Shown here: positions 17,574 through 27,403 of the stretch, piece by piece | Layout of the letters: every line of letters begins with the position of its first letter | Position numbering within the stretch: position 1 is the first letter of the stretch | Origin: JAGOCV01 sp049445855 | GTDB lineage: Bacteria > Pseudomonadota > Gammaproteobacteria > Burkholderiales > Burkholderiaceae_C | NCBI RefSeq assembly: GCF_049445855.1 | Contig: NZ_JBMSDV010000001.1 | Coordinates: 1,116,001 to 1,180,000, forward strand | Direction of reading: 5' to 3' | DNA: 64,000 nt | Notes under the pieces: generated by a model | Told to the model about the DNA's origin: nothing | The model's input: only the letters and a program-made list of their open reading frames with translations | Database searches by the model: none | Made by a program: the position numbers and the translations under genes

Positions 17574-17936
17574 TCAGACCGGCATCGGCTTCATCTCGCT
17601 CCAGTTCAGCCAGCCCTTGACCAGCCGGTAGATGCACCAGACGGCCGTGGCGAACAGGATGGCGAAGCCCACGAGGACGAACATCGTGACGAAGCCGAGC
17701 ACGCTCCACGCGAGGCTCCACCAGAAAGTGCGGATCTGCCAGGTGAAATGGCTTTCGTACAGCGTGCCCTGCACGTCCTCGCGCTTGATGTAGTTCAGCA
17801 CGATGGCAATGATCGCCGTGATGCCGGTGACCCAGGACAGCGCGTACAGCACATACACCACCAGCGTGACCTGCCTCAGGCCGGCCAGTTGCTCGGGCGT
17901 CTTGCCGGAACTGTCGATGACGAAGTTGTCGTTCAT
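17574..17936 (-). CDS. DUF4870-like small membrane protein
   Basis: A 120-residue protein with three likely membrane segments (about 23-46, 66-85 and 88-108): VVYVLYALSWVTGITAIIAI, then a loop with YIKREDVQGTLYESHFTWQI, then WSVLGFVTMFVLVGFAILFA. The motif pattern around LYESHFTWQIRTFWW matches DUF4870-type proteins, whose function is unknown. The ATG overlaps the hisE stop by four bases, so it is translated with the his genes, although nothing suggests a role in histidine synthesis. Confidence 0.8.
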   Translation of the reverse strand: MNDNFVIDSSGKTPEQLAGLRQVTLVVYVLYALSWVTGITAIIAIVLNYIKREDVQGTLYESHFTWQIRTFWWSLAWSVLGFVTMFVLVGFAILFATAVWCIYRLVKGWLNWSEMKPMPV

Positions 17937-18325
17937 GGTGATTTCCTTTCTTCCGCGATCTCGCGGGCCTGTACCTTGCGAAGTGCCTTTTCCTCGATGC
18001 CGCTGGTGCCTTCGCGGCGCGCCAGTTCGGCAATGACATCCGCCGGTGACAACCCGTAGTACGCCAGTGCGATCATGCTGTGGAACCACAGGTCGGCCAC
18101 CTCGTTGACAACCTTGGCAGCATCTGCGCCGTTGCTCGCGTCCTTGGCGGCCATGACCACTTCGGTGGCTTCCTCGCCGATCTTCTTGAGGAAAGCGTCG
18201 GGGCCCCTGGCGAGCAGCCGCGTCACGTAGCTCTTCTCCGCGTCGCCGCCGTTGGCCGGCTTCCGGCTCTCGATCACGGCGGCGAGACGGGCCAGCGCGT
18301 CCTGGGACAGGGGTGACGTGCTCAT
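17933..18325 (-). CDS. hisE: Phosphoribosyl-ATP pyrophosphatase HisE
   Basis: HisE (130 residues) hydrolyses phosphoribosyl-ATP to phosphoribosyl-AMP, step two of histidine synthesis. It is an all-alpha MazG-fold enzyme. The acidic metal-binding helices are visible in KKIGEEATEVVMAAKD and NEVADLWFHSMIAL. HisE is separate from HisI here, unlike the HisIE fusion of enterobacteria. It overlaps hisI upstream and the DUF4870 gene downstream by four bases each. Confidence 0.95.
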   Translation of the reverse strand: MSTSPLSQDALARLAAVIESRKPANGGDAEKSYVTRLLARGPDAFLKKIGEEATEVVMAAKDASNGADAAKVVNEVADLWFHSMIALAYYGLSPADVIAELARREGTSGIEEKALRKVQAREIAEERKSP

Positions 18326-18729
18326 GATGCGGCCTGTTTGCCCTGGTAAATGGTGGCGGGATCCTGCAGAACCGGCTCGACCGTCTTCCACGCGCCATCT
18401 TCGTATTTCTGGAAGAAGCAGCTGTGACGGCCCGTGTGACAGGCAATGCCCGGCTCGTGACCGGTCTGCGTGACCTTGAGCAGCAGCACGTCGTTGTCGC
18501 AATCCATGCGGATGTCGTGCACTGTCTGCACGTGGCCGGACTCCTCGCCCTTGAACCACAGCTTGCCGCGCGAGCGGCTCCAGTACACGGCGCGGCCGAG
18601 TTCCGCCGTCTTGCCGAGGGCTTCGCGGTTCATCCAGGCGAACATCAGCACGTCGTTGCTGCCGACTTCCTGCGCAATCACGGGGATGAGACCCTGCGCG
18701 TCCCACTTCACTTCATCGAGCCAATCCAT
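18322..18729 (-). CDS. hisI: Phosphoribosyl-AMP cyclohydrolase HisI
   Basis: HisI (135 residues) opens the purine ring of phosphoribosyl-AMP. Metal ligands are visible: D76, C77, D78 and D80 in MDCDNDVLL, with C97 and C104 in ACHTGRHSCFF. FAWMNREALGKT is a family signature. It is monofunctional, 15 bases after hisF, and overlaps hisE by four bases. Confidence 0.95.
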   Translation of the reverse strand: MDWLDEVKWDAQGLIPVIAQEVGSNDVLMFAWMNREALGKTAELGRAVYWSRSRGKLWFKGEESGHVQTVHDIRMDCDNDVLLLKVTQTGHEPGIACHTGRHSCFFQKYEDGAWKTVEPVLQDPATIYQGKQAAS

Positions 18730-18744
18730 GGGTGTATTGTGCGC

Positions 18745-19503
18745 CTAGATGCGCACGGGAATGCCGCGCCCGGCCATGTGCGCCTTGGCCTGGCCGACCG
18801 TGTACTCGCCATAGTGGAAGATGCTGGCGGCCAGTACCGCGTCGGCACCGCCCTGTTGCACGCCGTCGGCCAGATGGTCGAGGTTGCCGACGCCACCGGA
18901 GGCAATCACCGGGACGTCCACCGCGTCGCTCACTGCGCGGGTGAGCGCGAGATCGAATCCCGCCTTTGTGCCGTCGCGATCCATGCTGGTCAGCAGGATT
19001 TCACCCGCGCCGGATTCGGCCATCTGCTTCGCCCAGGCAACAGCATCCAGCCCCGTGTTCTTGCGGCCACCGTGCGTGTAGACATCCCAGCCGCCCGCCT
19101 CGTTGCGCTTGGCGTCGATGGCCACGACGATGCATTGCGCGCCGTACTTGGCGGACGCATCGCGGATCACCTGCGGATTGGCCACGGCGGCAGAGTTGAA
19201 GCTCGTCTTGTCGGCGCCCGCATTGAGCAGGCGGCGGACATCTTCCACCGTGCGCACGCCACCACCCACGGTGAGCGGAATGAACACCTGTGACGCAACC
19301 GCTTCGATCATGTGCAGGATCAGGTCGCGGCCGTCGCTGGTCGCGGTGATGTCGAGGAAAGTGAGTTCGTCGGCGCCCTGCTCGTTGTAGCGCGCGGCGA
19401 TCTCCACGGGGTCGCCCGCATCGCGCAGTTCCACGAAGTTGACGCCCTTGACGACCCGGCCGCCTGTCACGTCCAGGCAGGGAATGATGCGTTTGGCGAG
19501 CAC
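18745..19503 (-). CDS. hisF: Imidazole glycerol phosphate synthase, cyclase subunit HisF
   Basis: HisF (252 residues) is a TIM barrel that uses ammonia from HisH to make imidazole glycerol phosphate and AICAR. Catalytic D11 is in RIIPCLDV. Phosphate-binding segments PLTVGGGVRTVEDV and IASGGVGNLDHL are present. HisF and HisH are both in this operon with hisA between them. The start is one base after the hisA stop. Confidence 0.96.
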   Translation of the reverse strand: MLAKRIIPCLDVTGGRVVKGVNFVELRDAGDPVEIAARYNEQGADELTFLDITATSDGRDLILHMIEAVASQVFIPLTVGGGVRTVEDVRRLLNAGADKTSFNSAAVANPQVIRDASAKYGAQCIVVAIDAKRNEAGGWDVYTHGGRKNTGLDAVAWAKQMAESGAGEILLTSMDRDGTKAGFDLALTRAVSDAVDVPVIASGGVGNLDHLADGVQQGGADAVLAASIFHYGEYTVGQAKAHMAGRGIPVRI

Positions 19504-19504
19504 G

Positions 19505-20245
19505 TCAGCCGTTCAGTTCGTCGGCGCGGTCCTGCGCCTTGGCGAAGTCGAGATCGCCGGAGTAGATGGCCCGACCACAGATCACGCCTTCGATGCCGTC
19601 GCCTTCGACAGCGCACAGCTTCTCGATGTCGGCGATGCCGGACAGCCCGCCCGATGCGATGACCGGAATGGACAGCGACTGCGCCAGACGCACCGTCGCC
19701 TCGATGTTGATGCCGCTGAGCATGCCGTCGCGTCCGATGTCGGTGTAGATGACCGATTCGACGCCGTAGTCCTCGAACTTCTTCGCCAGGTCCACCACTT
19801 CGTGGCCGGTGAGCTTGCTCCAGCCGTCGGTGGCGACCTTGCCGTCCTTGGCGTCCAGGCCCACGATGATGTGGCCGCCGAATGCGCTGCAGGCATCCTT
19901 CAGGAAGCCGGGGTTCTTCACCGCAGCCGTGCCGATGATGACGTAGCTGATGCCACCGTCGATGTACTTCTCGATGGTGTCCAGATCGCGGATGCCGCCG
20001 CCGAGCTGTACGGGAATGTCGTTGCCCACGGCGGCCAGGATGGACTTGATCGCCGCGAAGTTCTGCGGCTTGCCGGCGAAGGCTCCGTTCAGGTCCACCA
20101 GATGCAGGCGGCGCGCGCCCTGGTTCACCCAGTTCAGCGCCATCTCGGACGGGTCTTCGCTGAATGTCGTCGCCTGCTCCATGTCGCCCTGCTTGAGGCG
20201 GACGCAGTGGCCGTCTTTGAGATCGATAGCGGGAATCAGCAGCAT
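19505..20245 (-). CDS. hisA: ProFAR isomerase HisA
   Basis: HisA (246 residues) is the TIM-barrel isomerase acting just before HisF. Catalytic D8 is in MLLIPAIDLKDG, and the barrel repeats PVQLGGGIRDLDTI and VIASGGLSGIADI carry the phosphate sites. The ATG at 20245 was chosen because the family N-terminus begins exactly there; the longer frame runs into hisH. It follows hisH by 37 bases. Confidence 0.96.
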   Translation of the reverse strand: MLLIPAIDLKDGHCVRLKQGDMEQATTFSEDPSEMALNWVNQGARRLHLVDLNGAFAGKPQNFAAIKSILAAVGNDIPVQLGGGIRDLDTIEKYIDGGISYVIIGTAAVKNPGFLKDACSAFGGHIIVGLDAKDGKVATDGWSKLTGHEVVDLAKKFEDYGVESVIYTDIGRDGMLSGINIEATVRLAQSLSIPVIASGGLSGIADIEKLCAVEGDGIEGVICGRAIYSGDLDFAKAQDRADELNG

Positions 20246-20282
20246 GTCTTGCGAAAAATGCGAACGTTTGAACGGGTCGGGG

Positions 20283-20939
20283 TCAGGGATTCCAGTGCAG
20301 GAAGTTGCGGTACAGCGCCAGGCCGTGCGCCGCACTCTTCTCCGGGTGGAACTGGGTGGCAAAAATATTATCGCGTGCGACGGCAGCGGTAAAGCGCCCG
20401 CCGTAATCGGCCTCGCCGGCAGTGTGGCGCGCATCCGACGGCTTTGCGTAGAAGCTGTGCACGAAATAGAACCAGCTGTTGTCGGGCACATCGCCCCACA
20501 CGGGGTGCGGCGACGATCCCGCAGCGGTTTGCGCCACACGGTTCCAACCCATCTGCGGCACCTTGAAGCGGCTGCCGTCCGGCTGCAGGCGACCGGCAAG
20601 CTCGAACTTCACGACCTCACCGGGAATCAGGCCGAGCCCATCGGTCGGCCCTTCGTGGCTGCGGTCCAGCAACATCTGCATGCCCACGCACACGCCGAAC
20701 ATCGGGCGCGATGCGGCAGCGGCCAGCACGGACTCCTGCAGGCCCGACTCGCGCAACTCGCGCATGCAGTCCGGCATGGCGCCCTGGCCGGGAAGCACGA
20801 TGCGATCCGCGGCATCCACTTCGGACGGCCTGGAGGTGACGATCACGCTCCAGCCCGTGCCCTCGGACGCCGCCTGCACGGCCTGCGACACAGAGCGCAG
20901 GTTGCCCATGCCGTAGTCGACGACAGCCACTGTCTTCAT
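20283..20939 (-). CDS. hisH: Imidazole glycerol phosphate synthase, glutaminase subunit HisH
   Basis: HisH (218 residues) is a class I glutamine amidotransferase that supplies ammonia to HisF. The nucleophile C84 lies in FGVCVGMQMLL, and the catalytic His-Glu pair is in FATQFHPEKS. The oxyanion-strand motif VLPGQGAMPD is present. It lies 27 bases after hisB. Confidence 0.96.
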   Translation of the reverse strand: MKTVAVVDYGMGNLRSVSQAVQAASEGTGWSVIVTSRPSEVDAADRIVLPGQGAMPDCMRELRESGLQESVLAAAASRPMFGVCVGMQMLLDRSHEGPTDGLGLIPGEVVKFELAGRLQPDGSRFKVPQMGWNRVAQTAAGSSPHPVWGDVPDNSWFYFVHSFYAKPSDARHTAGEADYGGRFTAAVARDNIFATQFHPEKSAAHGLALYRNFLHWNP

Positions 20940-20966
20940 GTTGTGTTCAATCCCGCAAGGAATGGA

Positions 20967-21590
20967 TCAGAGCGAACCCTTGGTGGAAGGAATGACACCG
21001 GCGGAACGCGGGTCGAGTTCGAGCGCGAAACGCAGCGCGCGTGCGAACGCCTTGAACACCGTCTCGGCCTGGTGGTGTGCGTTCTCGCCGCGCAGGTTGT
21101 CGATGTGCAGCGTGACGAACGCGTGGTTCGCAAAACCCTGGAAGAACTCGTGCGCGAGCTGGCTGTCGAAGGTGCCGATCATGCCGCTCTTGAATGGCAC
21201 GTTCATCACAAGACCCGGGCGACCCGAGAAGTCGATGACGACGCGCGACAGCGCTTCGTCCAGCGGCACGTAGGCATGGCCGTAGCGGCGGATGCCCTTC
21301 TTGTCGCCCACGGCCTTGGCCACGGCCTGCCCGAGGGTGATGCCGACGTCTTCCACCGTGTGGTGGCCATCGATGTGCAGGTCGCCTTCGGCATGGATGT
21401 GCAGGTCGATCAGGCCGTGGCGCGCGATCTGGTCCAGCATGTGGTCGAAGAAACCGATGCCGGTGGCCAGGCTGGCCTTGCCTGTGCCGTCCAGATCGAC
21501 CTTGACGGTGATGAGCGTCTCGGCGGTCTTGCGCGTGACTTCGGCAGCACGTGGAGCGATCGTGGCGGCGTTGGGTGCGGTCGTGGTCAT
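20967..21590 (-). CDS. hisB: Imidazoleglycerol-phosphate dehydratase HisB
   Basis: HisB (207 residues) is the monofunctional dehydratase, without the histidinol phosphatase domain fused in E. coli, so that phosphatase must be encoded elsewhere. Manganese-binding motifs are seen in GIGFFDHMLDQIARHG and DGHHTVEDVGITLG, and again in RGENAHHQAE. The N-terminus has a short Ala/Thr-rich extension. The ATG at 21590 overlaps the hisC stop by four bases. Confidence 0.96.
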   Translation of the reverse strand: MTTTAPNAATIAPRAAEVTRKTAETLITVKVDLDGTGKASLATGIGFFDHMLDQIARHGLIDLHIHAEGDLHIDGHHTVEDVGITLGQAVAKAVGDKKGIRRYGHAYVPLDEALSRVVIDFSGRPGLVMNVPFKSGMIGTFDSQLAHEFFQGFANHAFVTLHIDNLRGENAHHQAETVFKAFARALRFALELDPRSAGVIPSTKGSL

Positions 21591-22708
21591 AGGGATTGTT
21601 CGAGCGCCGCCAGCATCTGCGTGTTCTCGTCGGCGGTGCCGACGGTCAGGCGCAGGCAATTGGCCAGCAATGGATGCATTTTAGAAACGTTCTTGACGAG
21701 CACCTTGCGTTCTCGCATGCCTTCGAAGGTCTTGGCGGCGTCGGGCACGCGCACCAGGATCATGTTGGCGTCGCTTTTCCAGGTCTTCACGGCAGGCATG
21801 GCACGCAACGCGGCCATGAGGCGTTCGCGCTGCTGGCGCAGTTCGGCGGCCTGTTGCACGTACACGTCGTCGTGCTCCAGCGCGAACAGCGCGCACTCGC
21901 AATTGAGCACGCTGATGTTGTAGGGTGGCCGCACCTTGTCCACCTCGGCAATCAGCGCCTTCGGGCCCAGCATGTAGCCCAGCCGCACACCGGCGAGCCC
22001 GTACTTACTGAGCGTTCGCATCAACAGCACGTGGGCGTGCGCCTTCGGGTCGCGGCGGATCGCCTCGATATAGCTGCGGCTGGAAAATGGCTGGTAGGCC
22101 TCGTCGATCACCACCAGACCGCCCTGCTCGCCCTGCAGCCTGACGATGGAGGCGATGACCGTCTCGTCCCACAGGTTGGCGGTGGGATTGTTCGGATAGG
22201 CGAGGAACACGATGGCCGGGCGCTCGCGACGGATCGCGTCCAGCATGGCCGGACCGTCGAGTTCGAAGTCGGGCGTCAACTCGACGCCGACGAAGCGCAG
22301 ACCTTGCAACTGGGCGCTCATGGCGTACATCACGAAGCCGGGGGCCGGCGCGAGGATCGTGGCCGGCGCGGCACCAGGTACATCGCAGGCCATGGCCAGC
22401 AGCGAGATGAGTTCGTCCGAACCGTTGCCCAACATGAGGTCGAAGCCGTCGGGCATGTCGGCATGGCGCGCCAAGGCAGCGCGCAGGTCGTGCAACCGTG
22501 CGCCCGGATAGCGGTTGAGCGCCACTGCCCCCAGCCGCTTGCCGAGTTCGGCCTGCAGCGCAGGCGACAGCGTGAACGGATTCTCCATCGCGTCCAGCTT
22601 GAGCATGCCGACGGCGTCCTGCACGGCGTAGGCCTGCATGGATTGCACGTCCTGGCGAATGCGGGCGATCGGGGAAGCGTCGGCGGGGATTTTTTCTGGT
22701 GCGTTCAT
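21587..22708 (-). CDS. hisC: Histidinol-phosphate aminotransferase HisC
   Basis: HisC (373 residues) is a PLP enzyme of fold type I. The cofactor lysine is in RTLSKYGLAGVRLGYM. The segments KLDAMENPF, YPNNPTANLWD and VIDEAYQPF are family signatures. The ATG at 22708 overlaps the stop of the preceding small secreted protein gene by four bases. Longer in-frame extension upstream is frame-shadow sequence of that gene and was rejected. Confidence 0.95.
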   Translation of the reverse strand: MNAPEKIPADASPIARIRQDVQSMQAYAVQDAVGMLKLDAMENPFTLSPALQAELGKRLGAVALNRYPGARLHDLRAALARHADMPDGFDLMLGNGSDELISLLAMACDVPGAAPATILAPAPGFVMYAMSAQLQGLRFVGVELTPDFELDGPAMLDAIRRERPAIVFLAYPNNPTANLWDETVIASIVRLQGEQGGLVVIDEAYQPFSSRSYIEAIRRDPKAHAHVLLMRTLSKYGLAGVRLGYMLGPKALIAEVDKVRPPYNISVLNCECALFALEHDDVYVQQAAELRQQRERLMAALRAMPAVKTWKSDANMILVRVPDAAKTFEGMRERKVLVKNVSKMHPLLANCLRLTVGTADENTQMLAALEQSL

Positions 22709-23061
22709 GGGCAGCGGTACGCGTTGCGCAATGCGTTGGAGAGGACGAGCTGCACGGGCATGTCGGCTTCGTACAGATCGCTGTTTCGCTTCAGTTCGGC
22801 ATCGTAGAGCGAAAACGCCATGCGGGGTTCGAGCTTGCGGCCCTGCACGCAGAACCAGGGCTTGTGGCCTTCGCGCACCGTCAGGTCGTTCGCTTCGCGC
22901 AGGCCTTCCATGACGCCGATCAGGTAGTACTGGATGTAAGCGGATCCGGCCTGTTCGGTCTGCTCGATGGTGCGGAGTTCGCGGATGGACATGGCTTGCG
23001 CGGACAGGCCCGGTGCCAGCAGGGCGACGCAGGTCACGGCAGCAGCAAGCGCAGGCTTCAC
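22705..23061 (-). CDS. Small secreted protein, possibly Rap1a/Tai-like, inside the his operon
   Basis: A 118-residue protein with a clear Sec signal peptide (about 1-23, AAAVTCVALLAPGLSAQA). The mature part has AYIQYYLIGVMEGLREA, one cysteine in PWFCVQG, a second in the terminal YRCP, and the spacing Y-x-x-G...FC...AL-x-x-Y-x-C. This loosely resembles Rap1a/Tai-type periplasmic proteins, some of which are immunity proteins. That similarity is my reading and is weak. The GTG start overlaps the hisD stop (GTGA), and the stop overlaps hisC (ATGA), so it is translationally coupled to both. A role in histidine synthesis seems unlikely for an exported protein. Confidence 0.75.
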   Translation of the reverse strand: MKPALAAAVTCVALLAPGLSAQAMSIRELRTIEQTEQAGSAYIQYYLIGVMEGLREANDLTVREGHKPWFCVQGRKLEPRMAFSLYDAELKRNSDLYEADMPVQLVLSNALRNAYRCP

Positions 23062-24449
23062 GACGACTCCCGCATCGGCGGCACGTTGGCCAGACGCATC
23101 TCGGCAGCGCGGGCATGCGCCTGCAGGCCTTCGCCATAGGCCAGTTCCGCCGCGACGAGCCCGAGCGACTGCGCCCCCGCTTCGCTCACCTCGATCAGGC
23201 TGCTGCGCTTCTGGAAGTCGTAGACGCCCAACGGCGACGAGAAGCGCGCGGTGCCCGAGGTGGGCAGCACATGGTTGGGGCCGGCGCAATAGTCGCCCAG
23301 CGATTCGCTCGTGTAGGCGCCCAGGAAGATGGCGCCGGCGTGGCGCAGCAGCGGCTCCCAGCGATGGGGCTCGTCGCTGGAAACTTCCAGATGCTCAGGC
23401 GCAATGCGGTTGCTGATCTCGCAGGCCTCTTCCATGTTGCGCGTGTGGATCAGCGCGCCCCGGCCATTGAGTGACTTGGCAATGATTTCCGCGCGCGGCA
23501 TCAGCGGCAGCAGGCGGTCGATCTCGGCCTGCACGCGATCGATGTACGAAGCGTCCGGGCACAACAGGATGCTCTGCGCCAGTTCGTCGTGCTCGGCCTG
23601 CGAGAACAGGTCCATCGCCACCCAGTCGGCCGGCGCGGTGCCGTCGGCCAGCACGAGGATTTCACTCGGCCCGGCAATCATGTCGATGCCGACCGTGCCG
23701 AACACGCGCCGCTTGGCAGACGCCACGTAGGCGTTGCCGGGTCCGGTGATCTTGTCCACGGCGGGCACGGTCGCGGTGCCGTAGGCGAACGCGGCCACCG
23801 CCTGCGCGCCGCCGATGGTGAATGCGCGCGTGACACCGGCCACATAGGCCGCCGCCAGTACCAGCACATTGCGCTCGCCTTGCGTGGCGGCCTGCTCGCC
23901 CGTTCCACCGGTGGCCACGCTGCCCTTGGCCGGCGTCGGCACCACCATGATGATCTCGCCCACGCCTGCGACGTGCGCGGGAATCGCGTTCATCAGCAGG
24001 CTCGACGGATACGCCGCCTTGCCGCCGGGCACGTAGATGCCCACGCGATCGAGCGGCGTGACCTTCTGGCCCAGCAGCGTGCCGTCGGCGTCTCGGTAGG
24101 TCCAGCTTTCGCCACTCGCCTTCTTCTGGGCCTCGTGGTAGCTGCGCACGCGCGCAGCGGCTGCGCGCAAGGCGTCGCGCTGCGCGGCGGGCAGCGAATC
24201 GAACGCCTGCTTGAAGTCGCCCTGCGTGAGTTCGAGCTGCGACATGCTTTGTGCTGCCAGGCCGTCGAAGCGGCGGGTGTATTCGAGCACTGCCGCATCG
24301 CCGCGGCGCTGCACGTCGGCCAGGATGTCAGCCACGCGCTGCTCGATGGCCGTGTCCGTGTCCGCCGACCAGTGCAGCCGTGCCTTGAACTCGGCGTCAA
24401 AGCCTGCAGAGGCGGTGGACAGGCGGAGCGGACGGGCGGTCAGGTTCAT
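23058..24449 (-). CDS. hisD: Histidinol dehydrogenase HisD
   Basis: HisD (463 residues) oxidises histidinol to histidine in two NAD-dependent steps at a zinc site. Family segments include VGIYVPGGKAAYPSSLLM, TIGGAQAVAAFAYGT, KITGPGNAYVASAKR and the zinc region SQAEHDELAQ. It is about 25-30 residues longer than usual. Part of this is a Gly/Ala/Thr-rich insert at about 174-193 (KGSVATGGTGEQAATQ) between VVPTP and VLAAA, where most relatives have six or seven residues. It lies 19 bases after hisG. Confidence 0.95.
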   Translation of the reverse strand: MNLTARPLRLSTASAGFDAEFKARLHWSADTDTAIEQRVADILADVQRRGDAAVLEYTRRFDGLAAQSMSQLELTQGDFKQAFDSLPAAQRDALRAAAARVRSYHEAQKKASGESWTYRDADGTLLGQKVTPLDRVGIYVPGGKAAYPSSLLMNAIPAHVAGVGEIIMVVPTPAKGSVATGGTGEQAATQGERNVLVLAAAYVAGVTRAFTIGGAQAVAAFAYGTATVPAVDKITGPGNAYVASAKRRVFGTVGIDMIAGPSEILVLADGTAPADWVAMDLFSQAEHDELAQSILLCPDASYIDRVQAEIDRLLPLMPRAEIIAKSLNGRGALIHTRNMEEACEISNRIAPEHLEVSSDEPHRWEPLLRHAGAIFLGAYTSESLGDYCAGPNHVLPTSGTARFSSPLGVYDFQKRSSLIEVSEAGAQSLGLVAAELAYGEGLQAHARAAEMRLANVPPMRESS

Positions 24450-24468
24450 GCAATGAGGTGTGTGAAAG

Positions 24469-25118
24469 TCAGGTCGTCGCGGATGCGAAAGCGTCGATGA
24501 TGGGCCGGATGGCGTCCTGCTTGAGTTTGAGCGCTGCCTGGTTCACCACCAGGCGCGAGCTGATGTCCATGATGCGCTCCACCTCGACCAGCTGGTTCGC
24601 CTTGAGCGTGTTGCCCGTGGAGACGAGGTCCACGATGGCGTCGGCCAGCCCGGTGAGCGGCGCCAGTTCCATGCTGCCGTAGAGCTTGATCAGGTCCACG
24701 TGCACGCCCTTGGCAGCGAAGAAGTCACGGGCAATGCCCACGTACTTCGTCGCAACCTTCAGGCGCGAGCCCTGACGCACGGCCTGCGCATAGTCGAAGT
24801 CGGCGCGCACGGCCACGCTCATGCGGCAACGCGCGATGCGCAGGTCCAGCGGCTGGTACAGGCCCGCGCCGCCGTGCTCGATGAGCGTATCGAGGCCCGT
24901 CACGCCGAGGTCCGCACCACCGTATTGCACGTAGGTCGGCACGTCGGACGCACGCACGAGCACCACGCGCACCTGCGGCTGGTTGGTCGGCAGGATGAGC
25001 TTGCGGGACTTTTCCGGGTCTTCGAGAACCTCGATGCCGGCTGCGCGCAGCAGGGGCAGCGTCTCGTCGAAGATGCGGCCCTTGGACAGGGCCAGCGTGA
25101 TGGTGTCGGGCGTGAAAG

Positions 25119-25122
<4 letters not shown>
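24469..25122 (-). CDS. hisG: ATP phosphoribosyltransferase HisG, short form
   Basis: HisG (217 residues) starts histidine synthesis by joining PRPP to ATP. It is the short form, with catalytic segments ITLALSKGRIFDETLPLL, YGGADLGVTGLDTL and the PRPP-binding IVDLVSTGNTLKANQL. It lacks the C-terminal histidine-sensing domain of the long form. Short HisG enzymes need the HisZ subunit, which is not in this window. The ATG overlaps the murA stop by four bases. Confidence 0.96.
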
Positions 25123-26396
<1,274 letters not shown>

Positions 26397-26403
26397 GAGA
26401 AAG

Positions 26404-26646
26404 TCAGTGTGTCCGTGCCGCCCATTCGGCCGGCGTGAGGGTTTTCATCGACAGGGCGTGAACCTCGTCGGTGTGCATTTTCGCACCCAGCGTGGCGTAC
26501 ACCCGCTGGTGTCGCTGGATCGGGCGCTTGCCCTCGAATTCGGCGGAGACGATGGTGGCATACCAGTGGCGCCCGTCGCCCTCGATGTCGATGGATTCGC
26601 AGGCGAGACCCGCCTGGATGATGGATTTGAGTTCGTCGGCAGTCAT
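26404..26646 (-). CDS. ibaG: BolA/IbaG family protein
   Basis: An 80-residue BolA-fold protein, closer to IbaG/YrbA than to BolA. The segment HWYATIVSAEFEGKRPIQRHQRVYATLG and the TDEVHALSMKTLTP tail with the invariant histidine are family marks. Such proteins bind 2Fe-2S clusters with monothiol glutaredoxins. The position directly before murA and after the mla genes is the common proteobacterial arrangement of ibaG. The start is one base after the ABC permease stop. Confidence 0.9.
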   Translation of the reverse strand: MTADELKSIIQAGLACESIDIEGDGRHWYATIVSAEFEGKRPIQRHQRVYATLGAKMHTDEVHALSMKTLTPAEWAARTH

Positions 26647-26647
26647 G

Positions 26648-27403
26648 TCAGCCCCGGATTTTGTACCCGATGCGCAGCAGGTGGATCGCGATCGCGCTCA
26701 CGACCACGAATGCACCGCCGACGATGGCCAGGCTGAGCCACGGCGAGACGTCGCTCACGCCGAAGAAGCCGTAGCGGAAGCCGTCGATCATGTAGAAGAA
26801 CGGGTTGAGATGGCTCACGCCCTGCCAGAAAGCGGGGAGCGAATGGATCGAATAGAAAACGCCGGACAGGAAAGTCATCGGCATGATGATGAAGTTCTGG
26901 AAAGCCGCCATCTGGTCGAACTTCTCGGCCCACAACCCGGCGATGAGGCCCAGCGTGCCAAGGATCGCCGCGCCCAGCACCGCGAAAACCAGGATCCACA
27001 GCGGCCAGGCAAAGACCGGCGTGGCGAAGAACGCCGTCGCAATGAAGACCCCCGCACCTACAGCCAACCCGCGCGCGACCGACGAGCCCACATACGCGAA
27101 GAACCAGCTCCAGTGCGACAGCGGCGTGAGCAGCACGAACACGAGGCTGCCCATGATCTTGCTCTGGATCAGCGAGGACGAGCTGTTGGCGAACGCATTT
27201 TGCAGCACGCTCATCATCACGAGGCCAGGCACGAGGAACGCGGTGTAACCCACCTGCCCGTACACCTTGACGTGGTCTTCCAGCACGTGACCGAAGATCA
27301 GCAGGTAGAGAACGGCCGTCAGCACCGGCGCGGCCACGGTCTGGAAGCTGACCTTCCAGAAGCGCAGCACTTCCTTGTAGAACAGGGTCTGCCAGCCGGT
27401 CAT
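26648..27403 (-). CDS. ABC-2 type transporter permease
   Basis: A 251-residue integral membrane protein with six predicted helices and the ABC-2 signature region (NFIIMPMTFLSGVFYSIHSL). It resembles YadH-like permeases. The substrate is unknown; the location between the mla genes and murA suggests an envelope component. The ATG at 27403 overlaps the stop of its ATPase partner by four bases. The in-frame extension further upstream is shadow of the ATPase gene. Confidence 0.9.
   Translation of the reverse strand: MTGWQTLFYKEVLRFWKVSFQTVAAPVLTAVLYLLIFGHVLEDHVKVYGQVGYTAFLVPGLVMMSVLQNAFANSSSSLIQSKIMGSLVFVLLTPLSHWSWFFAYVGSSVARGLAVGAGVFIATAFFATPVFAWPLWILVFAVLGAAILGTLGLIAGLWAEKFDQMAAFQNFIIMPMTFLSGVFYSIHSLPAFWQGVSHLNPFFYMIDGFRYGFFGVSDVSPWLSLAIVGGAFVVVSAIAIHLLRIGYKIRG

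Noticed and set aside
22709..23137. N-terminal extension of hisC
   Set aside because: The extra residues have no family similarity and overlap the small secreted gene, whose own frame has a clear signal peptide and coupled start and stop.
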